Shown: positions 20,647-33,460 of the stretch, in pieces
How the letters are laid out: the number at the start of each line of letters is the position of its first letter
Numbering within the stretch: the first letter of the stretch is position 1
Source of the DNA: Stratiolaelaps scimitus
Taxonomy: Eukaryota > Arthropoda > Arachnida > Mesostigmata > Laelapidae
Assembly: GCA_019614645.1 (NCBI GenBank)
Contig: JABWDB010000009.1
Span: 10,769,501-10,833,500 of the forward strand
Reading direction: 5' to 3'
Length of the DNA: 64,000 nucleotides
Translations under genes and position numbers: made by a program
Notes under the pieces: generated by a model
Told to the model about the DNA's origin: nothing
Seen by the model: the letters and a program-made list of their open reading frames with translations, nothing else
Databases searched by the model: none

Positions 20647-20875
20647 GTGACAAAACACATTAGAATGACAAAAACAACGCAGTTTATATATAGCAAAGAT
20701 AACACGCCTTAATGGCTGAATATCTGAGTTTTTCAGTCATTCATTTAGCAGGGCAACTAACTTTTCTGGTACCATATCTTAGCGATCCAGTGTATCTCTT
20801 GAATAACAAATTTGGGTGACTTTCATATAGTGCCTGCAGATGCCGAGCGATAGTGTGTTGAGTAGGCGAAACCAA

Positions 20876-21062
20876 GTACTAAATAAATTTTCCGAGCTGA
20901 CCCACAGCCAACATTTAACGTCCACTGTACTAATTTCAGCATTGCTTCACAAGAAGGACCCCTTGAAAATGCAAAATTTGCAACGGTGGGGATCGAACCC
21001 GTGCAACTACGTGTCTCCTCCGATTGCAAGGGGCACACCAATGCACCACCAGGCCACCAAAG
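20876..21062 (-). mobile_element. tRNA-derived SINE, copy C (most complete)
   Basis: On the minus strand the element starts with a tRNA-like head of about 75 bases. Its A-box-like part is GGTGGCCTGGTGGTGCATTG and its B box is GGGTTCGATCCCC (plus 20988-21000). A GCAAATTTTGCATTTTCAAG linker and the body follow (GGACGTTAAATGTTGGCTG, GGGTCAGCTCGG), ending in AAATTTATTTAGTAC. Head plus unrelated body plus dispersed copies defines a tRNA-derived SINE mobilised by a LINE. The partner LINE tail was not identified here. Confidence 0.85.
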
Positions 21063-21349
21063 GACTCGACAGGCAAAACTAAGTAAGGATTAGTGAGAAT
21101 TGGACAGAGTCCGCAAGTGTTTGCATATCGTCATAAAATAGTAAATTACAATTATAGGTATATTTACAGCAATTTCAAAGCTTCTTCTCCAACTATACGA
21201 TGAAATCAATATGTAACGTAGGCTGGCTGCGACAATGAGATAGGCTGCTGGTCGATCCTGTACAACTACAGAGGCTGCGCCTAGGAATAGAGACTTCCTA
21301 TTTCCTTAGGCTATTCGGAAGCCCGAGTGGTGACATCATGTACGGTCGC
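21063..21349. other. Intergenic, nothing recognised
   Basis: No exon or repeat is supported between the SINE copy and the minus-strand frame ending at 21350. Confidence 0.4.
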
Positions 21350-21579
21350 TTACAATCCGCCGCTAATTAAGTTAGCACTGAACTCCCGAAGGACTGACAT
21401 ATTGAACTGTGGCCGCGCTCGGTGGGATTCGTTATCCGACATTGGTCTGGCATGCTGTGGTGTCATGCCTCGGGTGTCTTCCTGGGACCCACGAAACCCT
21501 ACCAGCCTTTGCAACTTTGTGCGCAGCTGCACGACTGTCGGCCGAGGAGACACAGCGACATAACACAGCCTGACATCCT
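21350..21579 (-). CDS. Possible terminal exon, basic tail-like protein end
   Basis: A minus-strand acceptor (TTCATAAATGCAG) precedes 75 residues including LCYVAVSPRPTVVQLRTKLQ, GSQEDTRGMTPQHARPM and FNMSVLREFSANLISGGL, then TAA at 21350. The composition suits a cytoplasmic C-terminal tail. No AATAAA was seen nearby and the plus strand is open too, so support is modest. Confidence 0.35.
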
Positions 21580-23984
21580 CTGCATTTATGAATAATAGGG
21601 GATAATTATCTGTTAGTAACATGGGATCAGTATATATATCGCAGATTACAAGTCTGGTATACGGCCGTTCAAAGCGGCTTGGAGAATCTCACAAGTGCCT
21701 GCAGCAGCAGCAGCCATCCGGGCCGACGCATCTGGAGATGTTTTGTATGGCAGAACGAACTTCCGTTTCTCCGACCGAAGTTTTCAGCAGCTCTCTTCAG
21801 AGTTTCGCCCGTAATCAAGTCGGCGGAGCCGGCCTCACCAGCCTTATCTCGATGACATGGTGACTACGATGACACCACCGATCATGTACTGAATCTATAC
21901 GCAATGGCAAATTCCCTAATTATAGAATAACAACTCTTTAGGTTGCTTGGCTGACATAAAGTGATCCAGAACGAGCCTAAATCAACCACTTAGGATTGTA
22001 TAGAGCCTGCAGCCATTCTTCCAATTCCCTTGTATCATTGCAGGTATTATTGCACAGTAGGAAACATCTAGGTCGCCGGTTGATTGCGCTGTTGCACAGC
22101 GTGTGCATAAATTGACCGTAAATAGCTCGATATCACCGGAAGCCGGTTAAGGGGAAGACAGCGATCTCTACTTAAGAAGTAGCAGCAGAGCGAGATGCGG
22201 AAAGATCGGCGTTGAATGACGACCAAATGAGTGAGTAAAAAAATTGCAAGCGGCACAATGAATGTCGGAGGACCGATGTAAGAAGGCGGGGAAATCTTGC
22301 AAGAACTGCTGCGATCAGACGGAAGACCCCAAAAGGAAGTCGGCTCTTGCTGAACGAAGAGGAAACGTGCAAAAACAGTCCCGGGTAAAGCCAGACATGA
22401 TATCAACCCACTAGCAGTGTGTCCAACTTTTGAACTTTGCCGCCATCGTTCCACCATCGAATGCTGAGGCCTCGCTCACGGCTGTGGTGTAATGATGAAA
22501 TATAAGGTGGGGAAAAGTTATTTAACTTTGTCGATTATTGTACGATCGAGAGTTTGTCGATCGGTCGAACAAAAGATGCTGTGTTGTGGTTTATATTTAG
22601 ATGCATTTCAGATGATGCTACGCTACAAGTGTGTCACATTTCTCATGGACACTACACGTGTCTACCTATGGCCTCGCTCGTTAATTCCCCGCAATGCTTA
22701 AAGAGAGAACCTGATTTTGTTAATGATTGATATTAATAATCATAGCTAGCGGAATATCTCAGTGCTGCCATACAATATTAGCCAAGCTTGCCTGGCTAAT
22801 TGAACAGTATTGCGACTCGAACTACTTCTCCATTTGATTTTCTTTAGATTGGATGAATCATTTTCGCGTTCGCCAACGAAAAGCGGCCAATTTGAATATC
22901 GTCCTGTGTTCGGTTAGCAAACGCTTCCTTCATTCGACGACTGCGGGACTGAGGACTTGAAGGCAGGGCCGCGGGGCACGACGTCAGGGGAGGGGGTATT
23001 CCCGGAAGGCGAACGACTACTTGTCAGCACAGTGTGCGGACTCATTTCCGAAGTCCGTATGTTGTTTTTGCGTTCGGGCAATGGACAAAGGAGTGAAGAG
23101 GCTCCGAGTGGCCGAACACCCCGAATGTGCGTATGTGTGAGTGAGCGCGAACGTGTATCTGCCTATGTTTTGCGCCTGTGTGAGACAACGAATTCGTCAC
23201 TAGGACATATTGCCATCTGGGTGACATTTCGGTACCGCCGGGATCGGTCGGCTGGTCCCGTCCCCTCCATAGAATGTTTGTCTCTGCTGTCAGTGAGAAA
23301 AACCCGCTGTACATCGATGTGCCTAGGCTGCCTAGGCTGAGATGGAGGTAGAGGATAAACAGCGCGTGAGAGAGAGGGAGAGAGAGAGAGCGTACTCGGG
23401 GACGGGCAAATGTGCTGGATTGGCAAACACACTATTTACCCTGGCGCTGCTGTTTTGAGAAGTGCAAATATTAACAACACACAGATGGATTGTAGACTGA
23501 TATGTCTAATGCGGCGGTAAAATCGGGCAAAGCATGAGTATTATCCAGTGGGGTCAGATATTGCGGAAAAGCCTGCTCCTCCCCATGCCCCCGCCCAAGC
23601 TTGAAATATTATCTGCATATGGGCGTGGAATACGAATTTCGAGGTACGTAGATTCAGGAGCTCACACATAAGAGAGACAAACACCTGGTAAATCCGCTGG
23701 CAGCGGAGCCAGCAACAGAAACGGCATTGGCAAAAGGGAACAGTGGTCAAACTCGAAGCAGATGCTTGTCCTAAGCGGATGCGTGAACACGTACAAAATT
23801 CACTGTGTTGTGCAGGTTAGAGGAGCCAAACGAAGTCGGTTATGATTGTTAGTAGAATATGGAGTGCATCTCGTTTTGTACAAACTAGCATCGCAGGCGA
23901 ACTTGAGTTGATCAGCCAAACAGTCTACCGTGTTAAGACAAGCTTGGGGGCCAACGAAACCAATGGGCATTCGTAGAAGAGACA
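21580..23984. other. Mixed region without a supported gene
   Basis: There are open frames on both strands near 21.62-21.86 kb and 22.07-22.46 kb and a GC-rich patch at 22.95-23.4 kb with an AG run near 23.37 kb. None shows a family motif or a splice-consistent exon pair. The minus-strand ATG at about 22457, in an ATGGTGGAACGATGGCGG context, is an untested start candidate. Confidence 0.35.
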
Positions 23985-24000
23985 ATGTCGGACATTCAAG
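23985..24000 (+). CDS. Possible first coding exon (MSDIQ) with strong donor
   Basis: ATG at 23985 in a favourable context (GAGACAATGTCG) is followed by five codons and a TTCAAG|GTAAGT donor at 24000/24001. Very short first coding exons of this kind are common at the end of a 5' UTR exon. The next exon, which should enter after one base of a codon, was not identified. Confidence 0.3.
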
Positions 24001-24751
24001 GTAAGTATAGTCTTTCCGTGTTTCTATCGTTTATTGTTGCGTTCTATCAAATTATCGATTACGTATCGGCACTGGACCTGCACTATATGCCCTTCAGATA
24101 AAAATCTGTAAGGTTGTGTAGGGGCACTTCGGGGCATCTCTACCAAGGCTAGCTCTCCCTCGGTTCGCGATCTGCCTGTCCCGCATTCACCTACTCTACG
24201 TAACTGCAGTGACCCCTATATTTATACAGTGATAGTATATGCTATATGCACACGTATATAATAGTAAGGTTCTTTGCACCCTTATAGACGGGTCCTACCT
24301 CGTTGGCGTCTCCGCGTTCCTCGCCTTTAGTTCGTTATGGCAAACCAATTTGATGATCATGTATTTGATGGCGGCGAGGTTGATTCCACTCGCCATTTGC
24401 TCTCAGATCATCGGCCATCGCAGGTTTCGGGTTGAGGCTCATCGACTTGATGGGCTTGGTAGCTTGTGTGGCGTAAGCGAGGTCCGGGTGCTGAATCAGG
24501 GCAGACTCTATCTAGGGTATATATCGCCCGCTGCTTTCTACCTATTGGCATGCCGAAGCGTGTAGATTTATCTTGCTGGTGGTAGTACCTATTGGAGCCG
24601 ATTTTCCCACGAGAAGCTTGCAGTCTGTGGTACAGTGGGAATTGATTTTAAAATACAGTGGATAAAATATGTAATGACAATATTTTAGTCAAACATATAT
24701 GCGCGATGAGACAGGTTATTATAAAAACAAAATATATTTGGAAAATATACT
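24001..24751. other. Unassigned; weak Sm-like resemblance on plus strand
   Basis: A plus-strand frame at about 24239-24565 includes KVLCTLIDGSYLVGV, which recalls the Sm/LSm fold motif (V-x-V-x-x-x-DG-x-x-x-x-G). The similarity fades after about 15 residues and no splice sites support it. Treat as unassigned. Confidence 0.25.
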
Positions 24752-24823
24752 AAACGTCCATTGCGAATCGAACCCAGGTCTCGCGCCGTATGCTCCATGC
24801 CCTATCCAGTCAGCCATCGCGGC
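24752..24823 (-). mobile_element. tRNA-like sequence, second SINE head or tRNA pseudogene
   Basis: The minus strand reads GCCGCGATGGCTGACTGGAT, then a gap of about 25 bases, then CCTGGGTTCGATTCGCAA. A-box-like (TGGCTGACTGG) and B-box-like (GGTTCGATTCG) motifs are at tRNA spacing. The 7-base acceptor stem does not pair and the T stem is imperfect, so it is not a functional tRNA gene. The following AT-rich sequence could be a SINE body. It is not the same family as copies A-E. Confidence 0.7.
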
Positions 24824-27800
24824 AGTGTATAATATCTATATAGATATTCGGTATTACGCATTTGCTTCTTAGGAGAACTAAAAGAGGTGAGCATGGAGTC
24901 CGTTGAGCTGCATTAAAACGAGGGTTTTCCGGAGGACGCTAGTTGACTGAAGACCACGACGAAGGGGTCCGGCCCTCCGAAAAGAAGTTGATCGTTTGGT
25001 CGCTTCTAAGGTGCGCTTCTGCCAAATAGAGGGTATCCTCGGTAGGTTCCATTTCTACCCTTGCCTCTGAGCCCTGAGCCTGACTCTTTCCCCAGCTTTA
25101 GCAATGTGCAGAGCGGAAAAGCAATCGCGGAACCAAGTAGCGTCAGAGGACCTGTGTTCATGCACCGGCAACTAGCCCCGGCCCTGCTTCCGCCCTGCTT
25201 GACAAATTCTCACGGTTTTTCCTCTGAGTTAAAAGTGAATAGAGGTGGTACTGTTTCTACTGCTGGCCCACACGGCGATGAGGTCTCAACTCGGAAAAAC
25301 GAGACGCCGGTCAGGAATAGGGAGTAGGATATTTCACGGCTGTTCTCTCGGTGCCTAGAAGGATCCCAGCTCGAACCGCTGTCACAACTCCTGCGGTAGA
25401 ACGATTTCTGCCGCACTTTCTTTCAGCGCCTCTCTCTCTCGATCCTTCCCCTATATAACATCGCCCTGCCAACTGTATCTCTCTTAACATTCTTTGAGCT
25501 GATTTCTAGCTGGTCCCTTGTATGAGAGGCATCGGCTCTGAACCTTCAGTTATTACTACGAGGACATGTCGGAGCCAGGTTTGTTTTATTTTCAATCTTG
25601 TCGTACATGGCCAGAATCACAGATAACGAAAGATGATAACGAAATACAATCATTCTAGCATGATTTGAAGCCAAGCCATATGTGCCTCCTGTCTAGCAAT
25701 CCAAGACGCTCGCTCAGCACTCATCTATGGGAAGGCTCTTTCTCTCTTGTCTCTCTCTCTATCTTTCTCGTACCTGCTCGATAGAGCAACGCCACTCTCA
25801 CGGATGGCTGCCTGTGATGGCGGCGATCGCTCCTGGCGGCTCCTGGTCCGTGTTTCTGATCGTGTTCCTGTCATGGCTGGTAACACTAAAGAAAGAGTGG
25901 CTGAGACTTCGACCGCTGGGGTTGCCTTGTCTGCTCATGCGGGGTGGCCAAGGGCGTAGCGGATCTTCGGCTATCCAGGCAGGACCAAAACAGGAACGCC
26001 GTATTATATTATTCTCATATCCTTATGACACGTCAAGAAAAAGGCCAGCCTAAGGCTCACAGCGAGGCACCCCATCGCTTCGCTTTTCCTTTGCTCGTGA
26101 ATGATGCCTCCCGTCTTCGTTATTCTCTATGGGGAGTATTTACCTAGGCCCTGATTGGCGTAAAGGGAATATTGACTATTACGATGGCGAGGGCAAAAGC
26201 GCTCCGAGCGAAGCCGGTCCGATCAACGTCATCATTATCCATGCCGCTTTTTGGCGATGGTAAATGGTCTCGAGTGTCCACTCTGTGCGAGCACGTTACC
26301 AATAACAGGATGAGGGCACAAGTTTAGACATATATGTCGTACTAATAATAATAATAATAGAGATAGGTGTCACTGTAATATAATACAGAAAAACTGCCGC
26401 CTGGCGAAAAATTTCACTCGAACAGCTACTTCTATTTCCTTTGAAGGACTGCTTACCTCAACTGGAAGTGCGGTGTCGCGAATGTCGATCTGACTCTGGA
26501 GTAGTTATTCTATCAATGAATGTATACACATTTATATTCCACAATTTAAGGGTAGATAAACACAGCTGAGATAATTACTTGATCGTCTCACACTCAGAGA
26601 TATTGAGTTTGCTTCTCAGGATAGGTAAATTAGTTGGTTACCTGCAGTCTAATATTATACGAAGACGATCGTTAAGTAGTCCATATCAGCATTGTCCATT
26701 AATATAAAAATTATCATAGCTTCTATGGTTATCTTGAAACGTCGGTGTAAAGCGAATAGCATGATTCTTGTTGACCAATCCTCATCTATATATGGAATGG
26801 GCTTCGATGGGCCTACATTGATACATACAATTTGTGTTAAGTATAAATCGATGCAGACTGGATATTTTGACGTTCTAGCTAGCTAATGTAGGTAATCCCC
26901 AGATCTGGGGTATTCTAGGGAGGGGGGTGCTCTCGGGGCAGATGCTCGTTTATCCGCGCACTCAGCTATGAGTTAAAGAGAGAGAGAGCGAGAGAGAGAG
27001 GATGGGGTCAGGACGCAGGGCAGCCAGCGCATGCATTTGAGGTGATATCGCCACGTTCTACCACCTGGCCGTCATGGCGATTTCCCTCGAGCCAAGGCCT
27101 TCTTCCACCATCAGTCCCCTGTCTCCCTCTGCACCCCTCGAGTCGGCAGACGACTCGGTATCCGAATGTCGGAATAACCTGGCAGCCTGAGCAAACCAGC
27201 CTGATCGGACATCGGCCACAGCTTACGTCGTTTCGAGGCTCCTGTCGTGTGAACGGTTTCAAGGGTGTTTTCGAATCGTTGTCGACTGCGTTGTCGACGT
27301 CGAAGGCGAGACAAGCCGACCGGAGACCAACGTTACTGCGCGGTAGCCAGTACCATCGCTTCAGAACGATCACTCTCTGTCCCTCTCGCTGTCTCGCCTA
27401 CTACCGGTTTTCCATAGTGGCTTCTCGTTGGCAACGACCAATGCTCCCTCCTCTCATTCGCGAGTTTGCACCGCAAAGGGTGGCAATACGGGGGTCAGGC
27501 ACAGGCCGAGATTGGCGTAATTGAATCTGACATTCAGAGGCCACCGTCAACGCGGTCGACGCCATCGGGGCTGCTGAGATGTGGCTAGGTGTCCGTCTGT
27601 TGGCCTCGCTGGTGCATGGCATATGCATACGGGCCCGCTATGAGGACATCGTCACCAGATGGCGGATTCATGCTAGAGCTCTCAAACACCGCGATGTGGT
27701 ACAGCCTTTACACCCACAGCACGGCGACGCTGATCAGGCCGTCATCGATTCTTGTTCTCGTTAACTGCCACCGAATTCTTCGTCGCCGCCATACTAGGCG

Positions 27801-28171
27801 TCGTGTTTCGATTGCATAATTGCACAACGGAAAACACGCGCATATTTGCTTAAGTGAAATTCTCGAGGTGTGCTTATTTGTTTGCGGGTAAATAATTGTC
27901 TGCTAACTAAAAATAACTCACGAAATAATGACCACCTTCAATAGATACGTATTTTATCACAGATGATGATACAGCATAAATGTTATATTATATATAACAT
28001 ATAAATGGCTATATAATATATAAAGACAACGACAAATGGAGCTGCATGCATCACCCTCACCGTACCGTTGTAAATACAGTTAGACATAGAGATTTCGTGT
28101 TGGTACACACAGACAATACGATCTCAGGGACGGCAATGTTCTACGACGCCTGAAATCGGAGCACTCGGAGC
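24824..28171. other. GC-rich patches and simple repeats, no supported gene
   Basis: GC-rich stretches at 25.0-26.3 kb and 27.0-27.8 kb carry overlapping frames on both strands. An AG run lies at about 26976-27000 and AT palindromic sequence near 27985-28020. A plus-strand acceptor near 27537 followed by an open frame to 27764 competes with equally open frames in other phases and on the minus strand, so I do not call it. Confidence 0.35.
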
Positions 28172-28243
28172 AATAAATTAAATCTTCAGGGCTGAGCCAC
28201 AGCCAACATTTAACGTCCACGGTACTGCTTTCCATGGCATTGA
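28172..28243 (-). mobile_element. tRNA-derived SINE, copy D (3' part)
   Basis: The minus strand carries the family body: GCAGTACCGTGGACGTTAAA, then TGTTGGCTGTGGCTCAGCC and a tail ending in TTTAATTTATT. No tRNA-like head is present, so the copy is 5'-truncated. Confidence 0.7.
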
Positions 28244-31000
28244 AAGACATGTACGTGGTTTCATCAGTGGTCCTGGTCGCTCGAGACGACTTTTAACCCA
28301 AACGAAAAATTTGATGGTGCACGTTTGTGTTGTTAAAGGTTTCTTGGGTAGTATTTCTCGGTAAATCGTTGTACAATTATTTCGGATCATTGATCGATAG
28401 CTGTTAATTTTTCATAGTAGATAATACAATGTCTGTTCGATAAGTTGGTACCTAAGCGGAGACTGTAGCTGTTGGCACTCCGGAATGCAGTTTTAAAGGT
28501 GCAAATTCAGGCAGCGCAAGACAAACGTATACATCTTTAGAAACTCACACAGATGTGGCCTAATGCAAAAAGGGTTGCTTGGTAAGGAATGCCAAAAACC
28601 TGTGGGTTGATAAATGTCAGTGACTCCGAAACATGCAATCTGACACAGGAAAATGTTCGTCACCTATTTCTCTATGAAGAGGTATACAACCGGAATATCT
28701 GAGCCCGCGAGTAGTTACCAGAGTTTCCTTGATCATGCCTGATAATAACTGCTAATAACAATAGTGACTAATGGACAGAGACTCTCAATTAAATCACTTA
28801 GATAGTTCAATGCTATACGTTTTTACTTCCGGAAGATTAGGCAAACATTTTGATTGCTAATCGACCAGAGTTTCATTCGGCCTCGTAACGTTAAGTTATA
28901 TGACACTTTTTCAAACGATCAATTTGCCGCTTTTTAGACAACTTTTGTCCGCGCGTGTTTGGGCTTAAAAAGGGCTGATGGCAGAGCTATTTGCGATTCT
29001 CCGGCGTTTGAATACGTTGATTCTGCAGGCAGATTTGTGGTAGGCCTTTTGTTTCCGCTTCTATTTTGTTTCTTTTACACTGATCGAAGGGCGACTGGCT
29101 AAAATGATAAAAAAAAATAACAGAAAAAGCCTCGGAAGCCATTCATCTTTCATTCTGTTGGCCAACAATAGACCAAAATTTGTCGGACACTGTTATAGAA
29201 TTGTTTGTACCCAGCCATCTGTCTGTGCTGTACTGTAAAGAAACCCGAGTGGCACGACACACAACAAGATAGATAGGAGGATCGGGCATATATATATACA
29301 CAATGAGCAAGCAAGAGAAGAAGTGTGTAAAAAATGTGTCGAACACATCTTGGAGAAGAGCTCAGTGTCGGCCGTGGCGGCTGTAGGTGGTGGCATACTT
29401 ATATGGTCGGAGCACGAGAGAAAAAACGTCCTCTCTTCACCCGCCCCCTTCCTATCTATCCTTTTGCTGGCTCTATTAAAGGTCAGTTGACGAAGAAGAA
29501 GTAGCACAAACTGAGACGGGAGCTTGGCGTCTAGTTTGAAATTGGGAAGAGAAAGGGCAGTCGATGCAGTTGGGTTTTTGGAAGGGAAGAGAGAGATAGC
29601 GAAGAAATTGGGGAGTTTTGGGGTGGTTTGAAAAGAGAGTGAAAGATTGGCAGGGAGAGAGAGAGAGACGAGGCGGCTCGAGATCACCCGCCGGAAAGGC
29701 GAACACGGATGAGAGGGACAACGCCTTCTTGTCTGTCTGTCGCCGACAAGAAGGCCTCCTGTCGGCATGGAGCCGCCGTCCAACTTTCCCGCAGTCACGG
29801 CAGGCAGCGGCCGCCGTGGCTTCGGCAACGTTCGGTTGCAGCAGTAGCAACATCAGCCGCGGGGACACCAGTTCACGGAGAGATATCCTTTTTTTCATTC
29901 GCTCGTTCCTTCTTCCATCATACAACCAGCTCTACTTACGGTTACTATCTCTCTTTCTCTCTCATCCGCTTTTCTCTCCAGCTTCCTGACAGAGTCCCTC
30001 GCGTTCGCCTGGCAGCTCGTAGTCGCCCAAGCTGACTGCCATCGTCGTGAAGGCGTCGGCAGCAGCGGTAGGATCGTTGTCATCCGCTTCTCAGATCCTT
30101 TGCCATCGAAGACCCCTTTCCCACCCGACGCACGAGCCCCTCACCAGTCACTAGGTCCGCCACTCACTCCTGTCTAGTTGTTCCCTTCTGCTTCTTCGTT
30201 ATGGCGCGGCTCCTCCTTCTCCTCGTCGTCTTCGCCGTCTTTTTCCCCTTTTCGAGAGAGAGAGAGAGAGAAAGACAGAGAAATAGGAGTACTAGCTTTG
30301 TTGTAATATTGATTTATGAACGGCGAAATGATAGCAGCATTTTATTACTATCTATGTCTCGGCCTAGACACTCCCCCCCCACTCGTCCGTCGGCCTGCCG
30401 ACTTCGCTCGCAGGCGCGGCTCGGTCGGCAGCAGGCTAGCCGACCGTCGCCGGCACCACTGCCACGACCGCCGTTGAGAAAACGGGGCCGTATCGCTGCG
30501 ACTACTGCGTCGAGGCGGGCAGGCTGGCATGGCATGGTACTCGAAGGACGAAGGACGAAGGCGAAGGCGGAGTTGAACACAGGAAAGAGAACGAACGCGC
30601 GAAGCAAGTTGTCTGGACGGCAGGACAGCGAACGGCGGCAGCAGCAGCAGCCATTTTTGTCAAGGAAATATTCTAAATGGATCGCTCAACCGACAATCTC
30701 GAACCGGACTGCGCGCGGACCTCGGAGGGTCTTCTTGCTGCATTCCAACCGCTGGCGCTGCTACTTCTCTCGAGGCTCCGACCGCTTTCTTCCTTCGAGA
30801 CGCGCGCGAAGTCACACACACCGACACACACACACACATATATACACACAACACAAAACCCACGGATAGTCCTTCTAGTGGCTGACGCTGCTCCCGCTGC
30901 CTTTGGACTGTTTGGCTCCTCGTGAACGAGGCTATCTATCTATCCATGCCGTCCCAGACAAAACTCTCTATCCGGTTGGCCCTGGATGTGTCTAGACAAC
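28244..31000. other. AT-rich then GC-rich island with long low-complexity frames
   Basis: 28.24-29.13 kb shows nothing recognisable. From 29.4 to 31.0 kb GC content is high. The longest plus-strand frame of the window (30201-30869) starts with a Leu/Val/Phe-rich segment, then RERERERQR from a GA run and HTHRHTHTH from a CA run. I judge it non-coding or 5' UTR sequence rather than a gene. The island could hold a promoter. Confidence 0.35.
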
Positions 31001-33460
31001 GTCAGCTGTAAAAAGTTCTTGTAGAACAAGCCCGTAGATAGGTTTGCTGCTCCACAGGAATTTAGCTGCAGGATTGCAGGATCTTGTTGTACGCTGTGAA
31101 TGCTTGTGAATCGTTGTCGACGAAAAAAATAGCGGCATATGCTATAGACTAATGATGATCTGATCGTAGGATTCAGACGGGAGCCAGATAAGGTTTATTG
31201 CATGTATAATATAGACATATTGTAGGCGAGATCGTTGGCACGACACCTAACATATGTTGGTGACAAAACATCAAATTAACAGCACACACACAGCAAATGG
31301 GATTTACAATTGGCTTGTATTACATTGCAAACGTAATAATAGAATGCTGCTGTCGTGAGGTGAATAATGAGTCGTTAAATTGCAGTGATGGGTATGTCAT
31401 GTTCAGAATACAAATGCTTCGAAAAATGGCCAATGGTCTCGTAATCATACACAACTTAAAACACCTATATTGTGTAATGTTGAGTAAAAGGCTTCTTGTA
31501 TTACAAAAATCCGTAGAAATAATATGATTCCGAACGATATGCTTTATTATTAACGATTATTAACGTACAACCGTCTCGAATATGTCTTAAAGACGTATGA
31601 CTTAGAGAGAACCAAAAATAGAGGAATTTATGTTGAAGACAAAATATATATATATATATTTATCGTGTGTCTCAGTAAATACAAATGGGGGAGGTCATAA
31701 AAATCATCTTCAATTATCAAAGAAAACGCTAAAATGTTCCCATTCATGGAATACATTAATACGGTTTCTTAAAACAAAGAAGAACGAGCACCGGAACGAG
31801 ATCCACCGCACCGAAATCGTAGCCTTATTAACGAGGTACATAAACTTATTATAGCTATTAATGGCTATTAGCCATTTGAATTTAATATGTCGCATATAAA
31901 ATAAAGAATAAAAATAACCCAAGCATGAAATGTAGCTATGTTCGTTTCGATTGTATTGCATGTTGAAGGTATAACAAAACAGCTGTCTGAAATCCAACTG
32001 ATGTGACGGTATGCATACGTTTTGTTAACAACAAACCAAAGGAAATATGTCACCGAGTATACACATATTATAATATAACCTAAACGAATAAACAAGTTAA
32101 GCGATTATTTCCATGATGCATGTATATGTGTGTAGATATTAAGTGCTATTTCTGATCTGTGCGCTGTGTGCACTTACTGTGACTTCAGAAGGATGTTCCT
32201 GGACCTCTGTACCAGCAATGTGCGCAAGTGTTATGTACAGGCAGTGTAGACTTTTGCTCAAGCAATTCCGCCCTCGTCGAACGCCGCTGCCTCGTGTTCA
32301 GTCGCCTTGGTTCATCATTTTGTGTATTGTTTCTCTGTCAGCCGGTGGCAATGCCAGCCCCGAAGCTTCAATGCCGTGCCAATGGTGGCGCATGCCATAG
32401 TATCTTCCGCGCTGCCCATATCCATAGCTAGTTGATATCTATCTAAGCTATCCAGCCCTTCTTCCAGCCCTTGTTTCTTGCTCTGTTTCCAACGACGGAG
32501 AGAGAGAGAGTGATAAAGCGGTGGAGATACATCCGTGGAGAGTTTCCTACTTCGTGATGACCTCTCGTTGCCTGGCTCGCTCGTCGGTTTCTGCCGATCC
32601 TCCTACCGGTCCTGCTGATGTCCTCCACACTTGACTGGCTATTGGTCTTTGCTTCAGATGTCCATAGATATACTCATGGCCCGCTCAGCCTCCCCTCTCT
32701 CGGCCCCTTTTACGCCCCGTTTCAATGCCCGCCGCCTACCCACCCCCTCTGCGGGTAGAGCCATACTCCCTCGTCGCAAAAGAGTCCGCCCCCGCGTTCC
32801 GCGTCCTCCTACGTCGACTCAATGGCCTATCTGCCTGCTCAGCCTATCTCTAGTCACTCACTCGGCGCCCGCCAGCTCCGTTACGTCGTCTCTGTAAACG
32901 AACGCGGCCTGCGTGGCCGACCGGCGGGCCACCCGGCCACGAGTGAGTGTCCTTCGAGACTCATTTTTCACGGAAGAAGTCGTCCTTTATTGCTTCGCCT
33001 ATAGGAGCAGCAGTGAGGCTAGCAGTAGCACCACTCAGTAGCTGGGCGAAACGTCAGTTTCGCGAACAATCGTAGTAGTAGTAGTAGTAGTAGTAGCAGT
33101 GCAATGGCGACGCCAGTGGTGATGCTGGCGGCATTGGTGGTGGTCGCAGCCACCATATGAAGAGGAAGATCGTCGGTCGGTTGCTGCCAACGGACGGGGA
33201 GACAGACAGTTGGGTTGGACTCTTCGTAATCCTTCTACCTAGCAACGCAGGCCGTCGCTGAAAATCTGCCAGAAACGAGGAGAAAGAGCAAAGAGGAACA
33301 ATAAGAGGACGAGGAAAAGGAAAATAATGGAACGTGGTGGGTGCGGACCGCCGCTGTCTTCGGACGTCGCTTGGAACGTTGTTACAATAGAAATGTATGT
33401 CTCTCATACACGCATGGAGTTGACTATATATGAGTGGGTGCAATTGCGTCAACCACACGA
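31001..33460. other. No supported gene; acceptor-like site and triplet repeat
   Basis: 31.0-32.1 kb is AT-rich and unrecognised. Near 32.34 kb the plus strand has a pyrimidine-rich acceptor-like site (TTTCTCTGTCAG), and open frames follow in several phases, so no exon can be chosen. 32.4-33.4 kb is GC-rich with low-complexity frames. Confidence 0.3.
33072..33096. repeat. (GTA)n trinucleotide repeat
   Basis: Eight GTA/TAG units in a row. Confidence 0.85.

Noticed and set aside
24752..24823. Functional tRNA gene
   Set aside because: Acceptor stem and T stem do not pair; kept as a tRNA-like pseudogene or SINE head.
27008..27764. Several long ORFs on both strands
   Set aside because: At least three frames look equally protein-like, so none can be preferred; likely composition effect.
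30201..30869. 222-codon plus-strand ORF with a signal-peptide-like start
   Set aside because: Its content comes from GA and CA microsatellites (RERERE, HTHTH) and GC-rich DNA. The other strand is open too, and no motif or splice structure is present.
32143..32431. Cys-containing plus-strand frames after a TTTCTCTGTCAG acceptor
   Set aside because: All three phases after the acceptor remain open for some distance, so no exon can be chosen.
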